A stretch of 64,000 nt of DNA from an uncultured Maribacter sp. (GTDB lineage: Bacteria > Bacteroidota > Bacteroidia > Flavobacteriales > Flavobacteriaceae), in contig CANMKG010000006.1 in NCBI GenBank assembly GCA_947498505.1, positions 1 to 64,000 on the forward strand, in the 5' to 3' direction. The notes beneath the pieces are model-generated. The model saw nothing but the letters and a program-made list of their open reading frames with translations. It was not told the DNA's origin and did not search any database. Of this stretch, positions 45,681 to 55,277 are shown in pieces (the first letter of the stretch is position 1; each line of letters begins with the position of its first letter). The position numbers and the translations under genes are program-made.

Positions 45681-46372
45681 TGATGATTGAAAAACTTGAA
45701 TGGGACAGCAATTTTTTTGGATACCCTGTTGGTAAGTGTTTGGTAGAAGATGATTTTTTTTTTGATATTCAAAAGCTTGAGTTAGAAGCAAGAAAATTTA
45801 AATTGGTTTATCTTTTTTCTAGTAATAAATTACAAACTGACAAGATAAAGTTAGTAGATATAAAACTAACTTTTCACAAAAGAATAAAGGGTATAAATAT
45901 TCTTGCTGATGAAAACTTAAAAACTTTTACACCAGATAAAGACAGCTATGAGATGTTAGAAAGGCTGGCTTTAATGAGTGGAGTATACTCCAGATTTAAC
46001 ATAGATTCTAAGTTTTATAATAATGAGTATGAATCATTGTATAAACAATGGATATACAACGCTGTTAATGATAAAAAAAACTCGAAGGTTTTTATCTATA
46101 AGCAAGACACCGAAATTTTGGGTTTTGTTTCTTTAGAAAAAAAGAGTGCTCATTTATCAGACATAGGATTGGTATCGGTAGATAAAAATTCGAGGGGTAA
46201 AAGTATTGGTAGTAAATTAATTACTTTCACTGAGAATAAGGCCTTAGAGAATAATACAAGAAATATTCAGGTTGTGACTCAACAAAATAATTTACCTGCT
46301 GTAAACCTTTATAGGAAATGCGGTTATAATTTAAAGAATAAAGAATACGTTTATCATTATTGGAACCTATGA
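45680..46372 (+). CDS. wecD: WecD-like GNAT, predicted dTDP-4-amino-4,6-dideoxygalactose N-acetyltransferase
   Basis: A 230-residue protein. The start LEWDSNFFGYPVGKCLVEDD matches the start of E. coli WecD (LTWENAFFG...). The GNAT core lies at the C-terminus: ISLVSVDKNSRGKSIGSKLI-like motif A (here IGLVSVDKNSRGKSIGSKLI) and VNLYRKCGYNLKN. It would acetylate dTDP-Fuc4N to dTDP-Fuc4NAc, using the WecE product. It is embedded between rfbA and wecE, with a 1-base overlap upstream and a 4-base ATGA overlap downstream. Confidence 0.78.
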   Translation: MMIEKLEWDSNFFGYPVGKCLVEDDFFFDIQKLELEARKFKLVYLFSSNKLQTDKIKLVDIKLTFHKRIKGINILADENLKTFTPDKDSYEMLERLALMSGVYSRFNIDSKFYNNEYESLYKQWIYNAVNDKKNSKVFIYKQDTEILGFVSLEKKSAHLSDIGLVSVDKNSRGKSIGSKLITFTENKALENNTRNIQVVTQQNNLPAVNLYRKCGYNLKNKEYVYHYWNL

Positions 46373-47499
46373 TACCTTTTAATAAACCATTTTTGGTGGG
46401 GAAAGAAACCCAATACATTGAACAAGCTGTTAAATCAGGAAAAATATCTGGGGATGGTAGTTTTACGAAAAAGTGTCAAGCTTTCTTTGAAACCAAATTT
46501 GGTTTTAAAAAAGCACTCTTAACCACATCGTGTACTGATGCTTTGGAAATGACTGCCATGTTAATGGATATTAAGCCAGGAGATGAAGTAATAGTACCTT
46601 CATATACCTTTGTGTCAACAGCGTTGGCTTTCGCAAGACAAGGTGCGAAGATTGTATTTGCGGATAGTAGGAGCGATCACCCCGGAATTGATGAAAAATC
46701 TGTTGAAAATTTAATAACTAAAAAAACCAAAGCAATAATAATTGTTCACTACGCAGGTGTTGCATGTGATATGGATATTATTATGGATATTGCAGATAAG
46801 CACGATTTGTTAGTTGTTGAAGATGCTGCCCAAGCAATAGATTCTTATTACAAAGATAAACCCTTGGGAAGCATTGGACACTTTGGAGTATTCTCGTTTC
46901 ATGAAACGAAAAATATTATCTCTGGAGAGGGTGGACTTATAACTATTAACGATAAAAAGTTTATTGTTAGAGCTGAAATTATATGGGAGAAAGGAACTAA
47001 TAGGTCTGCATTTTTTAAAGGTGAGGTCGATAAATATGGATGGGTAGATACCGGGTCTTCATTTTTACCATCTGAATTAATTGCAGCTTTTTTATATGCG
47101 CAGTTAGAACATTTACAGGAAATTCAAAAAAAGCGTATTTTATTGTGGAATACATATGCAGAAGAACTAGCTTCGCTTCAGCAAAAAGGCAAAATAATAA
47201 AACCTGTTTTTCCTGAATTTGCTACTAATAATGCACATATGTTTTATATTGTTGTAAAAAATCTGAAAGAAAGAGATGACCTATTAAAACATTTAAAGAA
47301 CAATGGAGTACATGCCGTATTTCATTATCTATCTTTACATAAGAGCAAGTATTATTTGCAAACAATAAAAGGAGAAGTGCAAAATTTACCAGAGGCAGAC
47401 AGGTATACTGAATGTTTAATACGATTACCTCTTTTTTATAATTTAGAAGAGCATCAGGTTAGATATATAGTACAAAGTATTAATCAATTTTTTAAATGA
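46369..47499 (+). CDS. wecE: dTDP-4-amino-4,6-dideoxygalactose transaminase
   Basis: A PLP-dependent aminotransferase of the sugar type. It is strikingly similar to E. coli WecE: KISGDGSFTKKCQAFFE, LTTSCTDALEMTAML, DEVIVPSYTFVSTALAFAR, IVHYAGVACDMD, VVEDAAQAIDSYYK, FSFHETKNIISGEGG with the PLP lysine, and NAHMFYIVVK. It converts dTDP-4-keto-6-deoxyglucose to dTDP-Fuc4N. I chose ATG at 46369 (MIPFNKPF), as in E. coli (MIPFNAPP). It has 376 residues and overlaps wecD (ATGA) and wecF (ATGA). Confidence 0.93.
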   Translation: MIPFNKPFLVGKETQYIEQAVKSGKISGDGSFTKKCQAFFETKFGFKKALLTTSCTDALEMTAMLMDIKPGDEVIVPSYTFVSTALAFARQGAKIVFADSRSDHPGIDEKSVENLITKKTKAIIIVHYAGVACDMDIIMDIADKHDLLVVEDAAQAIDSYYKDKPLGSIGHFGVFSFHETKNIISGEGGLITINDKKFIVRAEIIWEKGTNRSAFFKGEVDKYGWVDTGSSFLPSELIAAFLYAQLEHLQEIQKKRILLWNTYAEELASLQQKGKIIKPVFPEFATNNAHMFYIVVKNLKERDDLLKHLKNNGVHAVFHYLSLHKSKYYLQTIKGEVQNLPEADRYTECLIRLPLFYNLEEHQVRYIVQSINQFFK

Positions 47500-48659
47500 A
47501 AATTTTACATATTGCACCAGATGAAAAGTTTGTAAACAATATATATTTTCAGTTTAATGAAATTTTAAACAGTAAGAATACCTTTTTAATTCTATTAGAT
47601 AATAATGTTAAAAATATCAAATATGTTGATTTAAAGGATAATTTTGTTCTAATTGAAAAGAATAAAAAAAACCTTTCATTTTGTATAAATGAATCAAAAA
47701 AGTATGACATTATTATTCTACATGGTTTAAACTACTTTCAAAGTCAAATTGTTTTAAACTCGTCTGATATCAATAGGTTTGTTTGGTTTTTTTGGGGCGG
47801 AGAAATTTATGATAATCCTAGTGCCCTAGGTAAAAAGATTATTGGTAAAAAAACTTTTGAAAGATTCTGTAATAAAAGCATTAAAAATCAATTTAAGAGT
47901 CTAATAAGACCATTGTATTATTTGGTGAAAAACGGTACAAAAACTCCAGAAAAACATGTATTAAAAGCTGCTAAAAAAATAAAGCATTTTGGTATTTTAC
48001 ATAAAGAAGAGCTAGAGTATTTAAAAAAACTTGGCTATTTAGGACAAACGACATCATATTTTTGTATGACCTACTACCCTTTAGAATATATTTTTAAGGG
48101 AATTGAAAATCTAAGAGTTAATAGTAATAATATTCTATTAGGTAATTCTTCTTCTATTTCGAATAATCATTTAGAGGCCTTTGAAAAGTTAAGAGCTTTT
48201 GATTTAACAGGAAAAAAATTGATTGTACCATTAAGTTATGGTAGTAAAGAATATGGTACACATATTAATAAAATAGGGAAAACTTTTTTTGGTGAAAACC
48301 TATATTCTCTTTTTGATTTTATGCCATTAGATTCTTATAACACCCTATTAAGTAGTTGCAATATTGTGATAATGAATCATTATAGACAGCAAGCTGTTGG
48401 TAATATTATAGCTATGTTGTGGATGGGTGCAAAGGTATATTTAGATGAAAGAAATACGTTTTATCCTTATTTGAAACGAATTGGAGTCACTATTTTTTCT
48501 ATTGATAAGGATTTATTACTAAATAATCCAATGGCATTAGTTGGTCTGTCTAAAGTTGAAGTTAATACGAATAGACAAATTTTAAACCAAGAAATTGGTT
48601 TAAGTAGCATAAGGACCCAATTGGAGAAAAATTTATATTCTATATTAGGTGAACATTAG
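47496..48659 (+). CDS. wecF: WecF-like Fuc4NAc transferase
   Basis: A 387-residue protein that resembles E. coli WecF (TDP-Fuc4NAc:lipid II transferase) at several sites I recall: RFVWFFWGGEIYD (E. coli HIWGADLYE), ILLGNSSSISNNHLEAF (ILVGNSGDRSNEHI), LIVPLSYGSKEY and YRQQAVGNIIAMLWMGAKVY (RQQGIGTLCLLIQ). The match is moderate, with clear conservation of these four sites. It would add Fuc4NAc to the growing lipid-linked repeat unit. The ATGA overlap with wecE agrees with use of the same sugar. Confidence 0.8.
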   Translation: MKILHIAPDEKFVNNIYFQFNEILNSKNTFLILLDNNVKNIKYVDLKDNFVLIEKNKKNLSFCINESKKYDIIILHGLNYFQSQIVLNSSDINRFVWFFWGGEIYDNPSALGKKIIGKKTFERFCNKSIKNQFKSLIRPLYYLVKNGTKTPEKHVLKAAKKIKHFGILHKEELEYLKKLGYLGQTTSYFCMTYYPLEYIFKGIENLRVNSNNILLGNSSSISNNHLEAFEKLRAFDLTGKKLIVPLSYGSKEYGTHINKIGKTFFGENLYSLFDFMPLDSYNTLLSSCNIVIMNHYRQQAVGNIIAMLWMGAKVYLDERNTFYPYLKRIGVTIFSIDKDLLLNNPMALVGLSKVEVNTNRQILNQEIGLSSIRTQLEKNLYSILGEH

Positions 48660-50100
48660 AAAAAAGGCAGTATCTGGCGTAAAATGGACAAGCTTGGCTA
48701 CTATAATAGTAGCAATTGTTGCATTGTTAAAGATATCGATACTTGCACGTTTTTTAGATGTTTCTGATTTTGGGTTAATGGCTTTAGTAAGTTTTGTACT
48801 TGGATTCATGGATTTATTTATGGATATGGGGCTAACTTCCGCTATTTTACATAAGCAAAATATTAAAAAAGAAGAGTATACTAGTCTATATTGGCTTAAT
48901 GTCTGTTTTAGTCTTTTTCTATTTTTGGTAATAGTCATTTTGAGCCCTTTTATAGCAGATTTTTATAATGAGGAGGAATTAAATAAGCTTATACCTTTGG
49001 CAGGATTGGCTATTCCGTTTTCTGCTATTGGTCGTCAGCATAAAACTATTTTACAAAAAAACTTAAACTTTAAAACAATTGCATTAATAGATATTTCTGT
49101 GGTTGTTCTTGGACTAACAATAGCAATTATTTTGGCCATAGAAAATTTTGGCGTTTATTCTTTGGTTTATTCTGCATTAATTCAATTTGCAATTGGTAAC
49201 ATAGTCTATTTCGCTGTGGGGAATAAAAGTAATCCACTTTTTTTTCATTTTAATTTTAAAGAGGCAAAACCCTTTTTAAAAATAGGAATTTATCAAGTAG
49301 GAGGGCAAATTGTAAACTATTTTAATAGAGATATAGATGTACTAATCATTGGTAAATTTTTTGGCTCCGAATTATTAGGTGGCTACAGTTTAGCTAAACA
49401 ATTAGTTCGAAGACCAATTAGTATTATAGATACAGTCATAAATAAAGTTGCTATTTCTATATTACCAAGATATCAATCAGACAACAAATCGTTATTAGGG
49501 TATTTTATAAAACTAATTACAGGTCTTAGTTTTATAAATGCATTTGTTTATGGGGCCATTGCCATTACTGCTCCTTTAGTTATTATAATTCTTTATGGTG
49601 AGGACTATATTGGAATTGTTAATTTTGTTAGGTTGTATACATTTGTCGTTTATTTTAGATCAATTTCTGGCTTGGTAGGTATATTATCAATAACCAAAGG
49701 TAGAACCGATATAGAGTTTTATTGGAACATACTGGTTATGATGCTATTTCCTGTAGCAATATTGATAGGTGCTAATATTAGTATAATGGGTGCAATTTTA
49801 TCGATTGCGGCCGTTCAAATAGTTTTAATTATACCTTCTTGGTATATGTTTTATAGAAAACTTTTAAGCATGCCATTTAATATATATGTGCTAAAAGTGT
49901 TTTTTCCGTTTGCAATTTCGATAATGGTTTTTTTACTATATTTTTTATATAATAAAACAAGCTTTTTTTCTCAGGTATTTTGGTCAATTCTATTGTTCTT
50001 TTCCTTATTTGTTTCTGCCTACTTCACAGAAAATAAATTAAAAGATTTAGTAATTAATTACAAACACAGGTATGTCAAGTTTTTCTCTAGAAATAAATAA
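48649..50100 (+). CDS. Wzx-like polysaccharide flippase (MOP superfamily)
   Basis: A 483-residue protein with 12-14 hydrophobic segments. The N-terminus KKAVSGVKWTSLATIIVAIV and RDIDVLIIGKFFGSELLGGY are typical of the Wzx/WzxC branch. It would flip the lipid-linked repeat unit across the inner membrane. The start is GTG at 48649, inside the last codons of wecF, and the C-terminus overlaps the next gene by 29 bases. Confidence 0.87.
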   Translation: MNIRKKAVSGVKWTSLATIIVAIVALLKISILARFLDVSDFGLMALVSFVLGFMDLFMDMGLTSAILHKQNIKKEEYTSLYWLNVCFSLFLFLVIVILSPFIADFYNEEELNKLIPLAGLAIPFSAIGRQHKTILQKNLNFKTIALIDISVVVLGLTIAIILAIENFGVYSLVYSALIQFAIGNIVYFAVGNKSNPLFFHFNFKEAKPFLKIGIYQVGGQIVNYFNRDIDVLIIGKFFGSELLGGYSLAKQLVRRPISIIDTVINKVAISILPRYQSDNKSLLGYFIKLITGLSFINAFVYGAIAITAPLVIIILYGEDYIGIVNFVRLYTFVVYFRSISGLVGILSITKGRTDIEFYWNILVMMLFPVAILIGANISIMGAILSIAAVQIVLIIPSWYMFYRKLLSMPFNIYVLKVFFPFAISIMVFLLYFLYNKTSFFSQVFWSILLFFSLFVSAYFTENKLKDLVINYKHRYVKFFSRNK

Positions 50101-51742
50101 ATTAAACGCATTAGAGTACGATTTAGAAGTTGTCCTTAATGGTAAGTTTAAAGAGGACGAATGTTATTTTGAAAATGAACGATTTGTTGTTGTTTTAACT
50201 GGGGTAATATTAAACAAGAAAATTTTTTTAGAATCAAAAGTAGAGCAGAGTTGGGAAGAGGTAATAATTAATTTGTACTTGCAAAAAGGAGATTGTTTTT
50301 ATAACGAATTTAGAGGGTCTTTTTGTGGTGTATTTCTTGATAAAATGAATGGAAAGTGGATTATTTATCAAGATCATATTGGTAGTAAAAACGTGTATAT
50401 CTCATACTTAGAAAAAGATTCAATTTATTTTACTACTTCAATTTTAGATGCTTATAAAACTCAAGAAAAAAAGGAAAAAAGAGAGAGGTTAGACATAAAT
50501 GCTGCCTATATGTTACTTACCTATGGTTTCATGTTGGAAGATTATACTTTATTTGAAGGTGTAAGAAAAATACTACCTGGCAGTTATGTAAAAATAGAAG
50601 GGAATGAAATTTCTAATCACAGTTATTTTAAATTAAGTAATACCCCTAATAACAACTTATCTGAGGACGAGATTATTGATAAGATGGACTGTTTGTTTAA
50701 AAAAGCAATTAAAAGACAATTCGAAAAAGATATTGAATATGGATATAAACATTTTGTTGCATTAAGCGGTGGTTTAGACTCAAGAATGACTTCATGGGTA
50801 GCAAATAAAATGGGATATACTAATCAATTAAATTTTACATTTTCTCAGTCTGGATATCTAGATGAGACTATTCCTAAACTTATTTCATCTGATTTACATC
50901 ATGAATGGGTTTTTAAGGCATTAGATAATGGATTGTTTTTAAAAGATATAGAGAACACGACTAAAATTACTGGAGGTAATGTGATATACAATGGTTTAGC
51001 CCATGGCTTAAGTTTATATAAACAAATTAATTTTGAGAGTTTGGGAATATCACATTCTGGTCAATTGGGGGATGTTATATTTGGAAGCTATGATAAAGGA
51101 ATTGTTTTACAAACAAGTTTTAAAAATGGAGATGGTGCATATTCTAGAAGGTTATTGGATAAAGTTGATTTTAAGCAGGCAATAAAGGAAAAGCATAATA
51201 ATTATGAGTTGTTTTGTATGTATCAAAGAGGGTTTAATGGTATAAATGATGGATTGATGGGAATACAGCAATATACAGAAACGATGTCTCCTTTTTATGA
51301 TGTAGATGTTTTTAAGTTTGCATTAACAATACCAATAAAATATAGAAGTAAACAAAAGATATATAAAAAATGGATTTTAACTAAATACCCGGAAGCCGCC
51401 AATTACATTTGGGAAAAAACGGGAGAAAGAATAAATTCACCTTCATTTTTTATAAAAAACAAGGAAATTACTGTCAACAAATTATATAGAAAAGTACTTA
51501 TTAAAACAGGAATAAAAAAAATAGGATACAACTCAAAAAATAATATGAATCCAATAGAATATTGGATTGATAAGAATGAGAATTTAAGAAAATATCTGAA
51601 TGGGTATTTTATAGATAATATCAACTTTGTAAAAAATTCCCAGTTAAAAACAGATTGTATAAATCAGTATAATTCCGGAAATGGAATAGAGAAAATGCAG
51701 GTAATTTCCTTGCTGTGTGCTTTGAAATTGTTTTTTAATTAA
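50072..51742 (+). CDS. Asparagine-synthetase-like amidotransferase lacking the glutaminase cysteine
   Basis: A 556-residue protein. The N-terminal Ntn-type glutaminase domain is recognisable (FRGSFCGVFLDKMNGKWIIY) but begins MSSFSL, not MCG, so the nucleophilic Cys2 is missing. No in-frame Cys start exists upstream, because TAA occurs 21 bases before the ATG. The synthetase domain has the PP-loop ALSGGLDSRMTS (about 229-240) and the HSGQLGDVIFGS region. In glycan clusters such proteins amidate uronic acids, for example ManNAcA to ManNAcAN, which WecB/WecC would supply here. The ammonia source and substrate are inferred. Overlaps wzx by 29 bases. Confidence 0.75.
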   Translation: MSSFSLEINKLNALEYDLEVVLNGKFKEDECYFENERFVVVLTGVILNKKIFLESKVEQSWEEVIINLYLQKGDCFYNEFRGSFCGVFLDKMNGKWIIYQDHIGSKNVYISYLEKDSIYFTTSILDAYKTQEKKEKRERLDINAAYMLLTYGFMLEDYTLFEGVRKILPGSYVKIEGNEISNHSYFKLSNTPNNNLSEDEIIDKMDCLFKKAIKRQFEKDIEYGYKHFVALSGGLDSRMTSWVANKMGYTNQLNFTFSQSGYLDETIPKLISSDLHHEWVFKALDNGLFLKDIENTTKITGGNVIYNGLAHGLSLYKQINFESLGISHSGQLGDVIFGSYDKGIVLQTSFKNGDGAYSRRLLDKVDFKQAIKEKHNNYELFCMYQRGFNGINDGLMGIQQYTETMSPFYDVDVFKFALTIPIKYRSKQKIYKKWILTKYPEAANYIWEKTGERINSPSFFIKNKEITVNKLYRKVLIKTGIKKIGYNSKNNMNPIEYWIDKNENLRKYLNGYFIDNINFVKNSQLKTDCINQYNSGNGIEKMQVISLLCALKLFFN

Positions 51743-51927
51743 TCGGAATCAAAAAATAAAAAACATATCTATTATGCAAGTTACTATTAAAATATAGTAT
51801 TTTTATTTTATAAAAGCTTTAGATTTCCAAATACTTTTCTACCTTGTATTTATACTAGGTTTTAGCTAGGATAGAAAATATAAGTGTCTAGAATTGCTTA
51901 CTTGAGTTTTCGCTTTATACATTTATA

Positions 51928-53082
51928 TTGACTAAATTATTTCAAATATTATTAATAATCCTTTTCCTTTTACAGGGAACCAATACATTAAATATTTTTG
52001 TGCTAGGTCTGTTTATTTTGCTCTCAATATTAGTTTTAGCAAATAAACGAACTGTTAAGATATCATATTACTTCATAGCTGCAGCGTTAGTTTATTTATT
52101 TTATTTATTAATTGGAGTTTTCAATTTTCACGAAAAACCATTTATAGATGTTAAGTTTCAATTGTTTTCATTTTCATTTCTATTTTTATTGATTAACAAT
52201 AGTTTAAAAATTAATTTATTGAAATTATTATTTACGATAAATACCGTAACTTTTTTTACATATTTATTACTTTTTTTTAATACAATTCCCAATATTTGGA
52301 ATGAGAGTGCAATAGGACATGGTGGAAGACTCTATGGTCCCGTAATAACACCAATAGTATTTATTTTATTTTACTATTTGCTTTATGAAAAACCCTTTGA
52401 TAAAAGATTGATTATTGCCTCCATAATGGGAGTTTTTTATATTTCGTCTACTACAAATTTTATGAATTTGGCAATTTTGGCAGCATTACTTTTATTGCTC
52501 GCGATAAATTTTAGAAAGCTTTTTCGACCTATTTATGTGGTTGTTTTATTTGTAATTTTATTAGGTTGTTTATGGTATTTGAATTCTTCTTTTGTACCAG
52601 AGTTGGTGTCTGAAAAAATGAAGTACATATATAAACCTTGGGAGTACCCTTCTTTACAAACAAGAATAGAAGACTTAAGTAAGGCTATAAAAAAAGAAAA
52701 TTTCAATACGTTTAAAAAAATATTTGGTGAGGGCTTTGGAGCATCGACAAGTATCTATAGAGAAAATAAAATTTCACCAAGTTTAAGTAGAACATTTAGT
52801 TTTCAAGAAATAGATAATGGATTCTATTACCTTTATCATAGAGGAGGTTTGTCATTATTAGGTATTTTTGTTTTTGCACATATATATTTAATGTTTAAGG
52901 TAAAGGCCATTAAAGCGAGAATAGGTTTTGTGATTATTGTTTGTATAACAAATATTTTATCAATTCATTATTTCAATTATTATTTTTATGTGCTATTGCC
53001 ATTTTTAATATTATATAAAGATCGTATTTTAAATAGCTTTGATAAAATATTAAAACATGAACATTCTATACGTTATTCCTGA
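51928..53082 (+). CDS. Wzy-like polymerase candidate (multipass membrane protein)
   Basis: A 384-residue, very hydrophobic protein with about 10 membrane segments. A periplasmic loop contains HGGRLYGPVI and, later, FGEGFGASTSIYRENKI plus YYLYHRGGLSLLGIFVF. This loop pattern resembles Wzy/O-antigen polymerases. The start TTG at 51928 is uncertain. The 185-base gap upstream has no recognisable gene. It overlaps the next gene by 26 bases. Confidence 0.62.
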   Translation: MTKLFQILLIILFLLQGTNTLNIFVLGLFILLSILVLANKRTVKISYYFIAAALVYLFYLLIGVFNFHEKPFIDVKFQLFSFSFLFLLINNSLKINLLKLLFTINTVTFFTYLLLFFNTIPNIWNESAIGHGGRLYGPVITPIVFILFYYLLYEKPFDKRLIIASIMGVFYISSTTNFMNLAILAALLLLLAINFRKLFRPIYVVVLFVILLGCLWYLNSSFVPELVSEKMKYIYKPWEYPSLQTRIEDLSKAIKKENFNTFKKIFGEGFGASTSIYRENKISPSLSRTFSFQEIDNGFYYLYHRGGLSLLGIFVFAHIYLMFKVKAIKARIGFVIIVCITNILSIHYFNYYFYVLLPFLILYKDRILNSFDKILKHEHSIRYS

Positions 53083-54061
53083 TTTAAAAAAAGTTTCTGG
53101 TGGACCGAGAACTAGGGTATCCTTGTTTAAAGAAGTGTTCAGAAAAAATGGCGGAGAAGTTATCGAAAAAGGAAACAAATTATCTAGTAGTTTAAAACCC
53201 AGAAGATTAAGTTTGGTTTATGTTGAATCTGCTACAAATAGAATAAGTTTTATTGATGTCATTAGCTTGTTTTTTTTGCGATTATATTCGAAAAAAATTA
53301 TTGTTTTTGTTAGAGATATTTATATTGAACTCTTTCCAGAGGAATATGCTTCTATTAGAGGGAAAATTACATTATTTTGTAATAAAATAAGCAATTTTTT
53401 TTTAACCTGGCTAGCTAGCTCGATGGTTTTTCCAACAAAAGAAATGGGAAATATTTTTTTTCAAAAAAACCAGTTTTTTCCAAAACGTGGATATAGTGAT
53501 TTACCACCAGGAACTATTGTTGAGATTGAAAAAAGAGTTTTACCTGATTTCTCAAAAAAAATTGGAATTATGTATTTAGGAAGCACCCGATACCAAAATT
53601 CTGGGTTTAGTACTTTCATAGAATTTGCAGAAAAGTATGCACAATTTTATAATTTTTTTGTGCTTTCTGGAGATAAAGATCTTAAATCGTCATTATCCAC
53701 AACTTCAATTAATTTAACAACTTTAAACCGGAAAGATATTCCTGAATTTATTAACGTAAATAACATTGCTTTCGCTTTACACACTAGACCTAAAAATAAA
53801 TATGACGATATAACTTTTCCAATAAAAGTTTTAGATTTTATTAGTCTACAAATACCTTTTTTTAGTGAAAATCATTTACCTTTAATAAATCTACTAGGTT
53901 CGCAATACGACCTTTTTTCTTCAATAAGTCGTATTAATGATATTCATAATAAAATTCAATCAATTGGAATAGAGAAGTATGAAGAATACTTAGAAAAACT
54001 TTATCAAGTTTGTATACATAACACTTATGAAAAAAGGTATAAAAAATTACTTGAACAATAA
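53057..54061 (+). CDS. Glycosyltransferase-like protein, GT4-type fold likely
   Basis: A 334-residue protein. The N-terminus MNILYVIPDLKKVSGGPRTR is typical of GT-B glycosyltransferases (Gly-Gly-x-x near the start). A central GIMYLGSTRYQNSGFSTFIE resembles the strand/loop where the acceptor and nucleotide-sugar bind. The C-terminal EX7E-type motif is not obvious. It starts inside the preceding polymerase gene (26-base overlap) and ends inside the next gene (35-base overlap). Confidence 0.62.
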   Translation: MNILYVIPDLKKVSGGPRTRVSLFKEVFRKNGGEVIEKGNKLSSSLKPRRLSLVYVESATNRISFIDVISLFFLRLYSKKIIVFVRDIYIELFPEEYASIRGKITLFCNKISNFFLTWLASSMVFPTKEMGNIFFQKNQFFPKRGYSDLPPGTIVEIEKRVLPDFSKKIGIMYLGSTRYQNSGFSTFIEFAEKYAQFYNFFVLSGDKDLKSSLSTTSINLTTLNRKDIPEFINVNNIAFALHTRPKNKYDDITFPIKVLDFISLQIPFFSENHLPLINLLGSQYDLFSSISRINDIHNKIQSIGIEKYEEYLEKLYQVCIHNTYEKRYKKLLEQ

Positions 54062-55277
54062 ACCTTGGCAAGTTTTCTTTTTTGAGGTAAGCACATACCT
54101 TTTTGTGGGCACTTTGCCATTATGGTTAAAACTCAATACAATTGTTTTATGGCTTTTTATTTTAAGTTCTGTTATTACGATGCTGAAGGAAAAGGATTTT
54201 GTCATTAATGTAAAGAGAAATAGACTACCCTTATTGGCATTACTTACTCTTTTTGCACTTTATGTTTTTGGGTTTTTTCTATCAGAAAAATCAAGCATAG
54301 TAATGAAGCATATTATAAGGACTTTGCCGTTGTTTATAGTGCCATTTTTTGTGTTTTCAAATAATAGAAAAAACTTTAACTTAAAAGGCATTTACGTTTC
54401 TTTGGGAGTTGGACTTTTCATAGGTATGCTTGTTTGTTGGTTTCAAATCTTAATATCAATTTGGTCTAATAATAAACCAATTGAACAGGCTAAATATTTT
54501 TTTGAATGGATTTATACAGGTTGGAATTTGGTGAGCCCATTGGAGGTTCATCCTAGCTATTTTGCAGTACTTATTGTTATTTTCCTGAGTGCTATAATTA
54601 TAAATGACAATTTTAAAAAGATAAGAGAAAACAAATTAAAATTTGGACTTTTAATATTTCCATATTTTCTTTTTTTAATAGAAACGAGCTCTAGAATAGG
54701 AATAATTACCTTTTTCATCATATTACTTGTTTATAGTATTAAAAAAATTAAATTAAAAGGACTGTTTTTAATGTTAGGGTTGTTTTTTTTAATTGTTTTT
54801 TTTTCGTTAAAATTTGATTATTTAGGATCAAAATTTAGTAAAATATTGAGTTGGGATGGAGAAATTAAAATAGAACGATATTATCGTTGGGTAGAAATAC
54901 TTAAAGTTTTTAACAAAGAAGAAAAACTGTTTTTAGGCGTTGGGTCTGGTGACACTCAAAAAGTTTATGAAAGTGCCTATATTATCGGACATTTTGATTT
55001 AGCTTTGGATAATAACTATAATGCGCATAATCAATACTTGGAATTTTTGGTTTCTAATGGAGTTTTGGGCTTGGTTGTCTATGTGATTGTTTTTGTAGTG
55101 TTTTGGCATAAAACTAGATTGAATAATGAAACGTTGAGTTTTTTTGTTGTTTTTTTGTTATTTTCTATAAGTGAAAGTTTTTTTGAGCGAAGTCAAGGGG
55201 TTCTTATTTTCTCATTTTTCTATTCGTTTTCAATTTTATACTATAATACAGGGATAAAAAATGATAACCAACCCTAA
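54027..55277 (+). CDS. O-antigen ligase/polymerase-like protein (Wzy_C/WaaL)
   Basis: A 416-residue membrane protein with about 11 segments. The conserved loop has GVGSGDTQKVYESAYI, then NYNAHNQYLEFLVSNGVLGL. This is the O-antigen ligase/polymerase pattern (Gly-x-Gly-Ser/Asn, then Asn-x-His-Asn-x-Tyr-Leu-Glu). One of this protein and the protein at 51928 may polymerise the repeat; the other may attach it to lipid or another carrier. It overlaps the next gene by 17 bases. Confidence 0.82.
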   Translation: MKKGIKNYLNNKPWQVFFFEVSTYLFVGTLPLWLKLNTIVLWLFILSSVITMLKEKDFVINVKRNRLPLLALLTLFALYVFGFFLSEKSSIVMKHIIRTLPLFIVPFFVFSNNRKNFNLKGIYVSLGVGLFIGMLVCWFQILISIWSNNKPIEQAKYFFEWIYTGWNLVSPLEVHPSYFAVLIVIFLSAIIINDNFKKIRENKLKFGLLIFPYFLFLIETSSRIGIITFFIILLVYSIKKIKLKGLFLMLGLFFLIVFFSLKFDYLGSKFSKILSWDGEIKIERYYRWVEILKVFNKEEKLFLGVGSGDTQKVYESAYIIGHFDLALDNNYNAHNQYLEFLVSNGVLGLVVYVIVFVVFWHKTRLNNETLSFFVVFLLFSISESFFERSQGVLIFSFFYSFSILYYNTGIKNDNQP

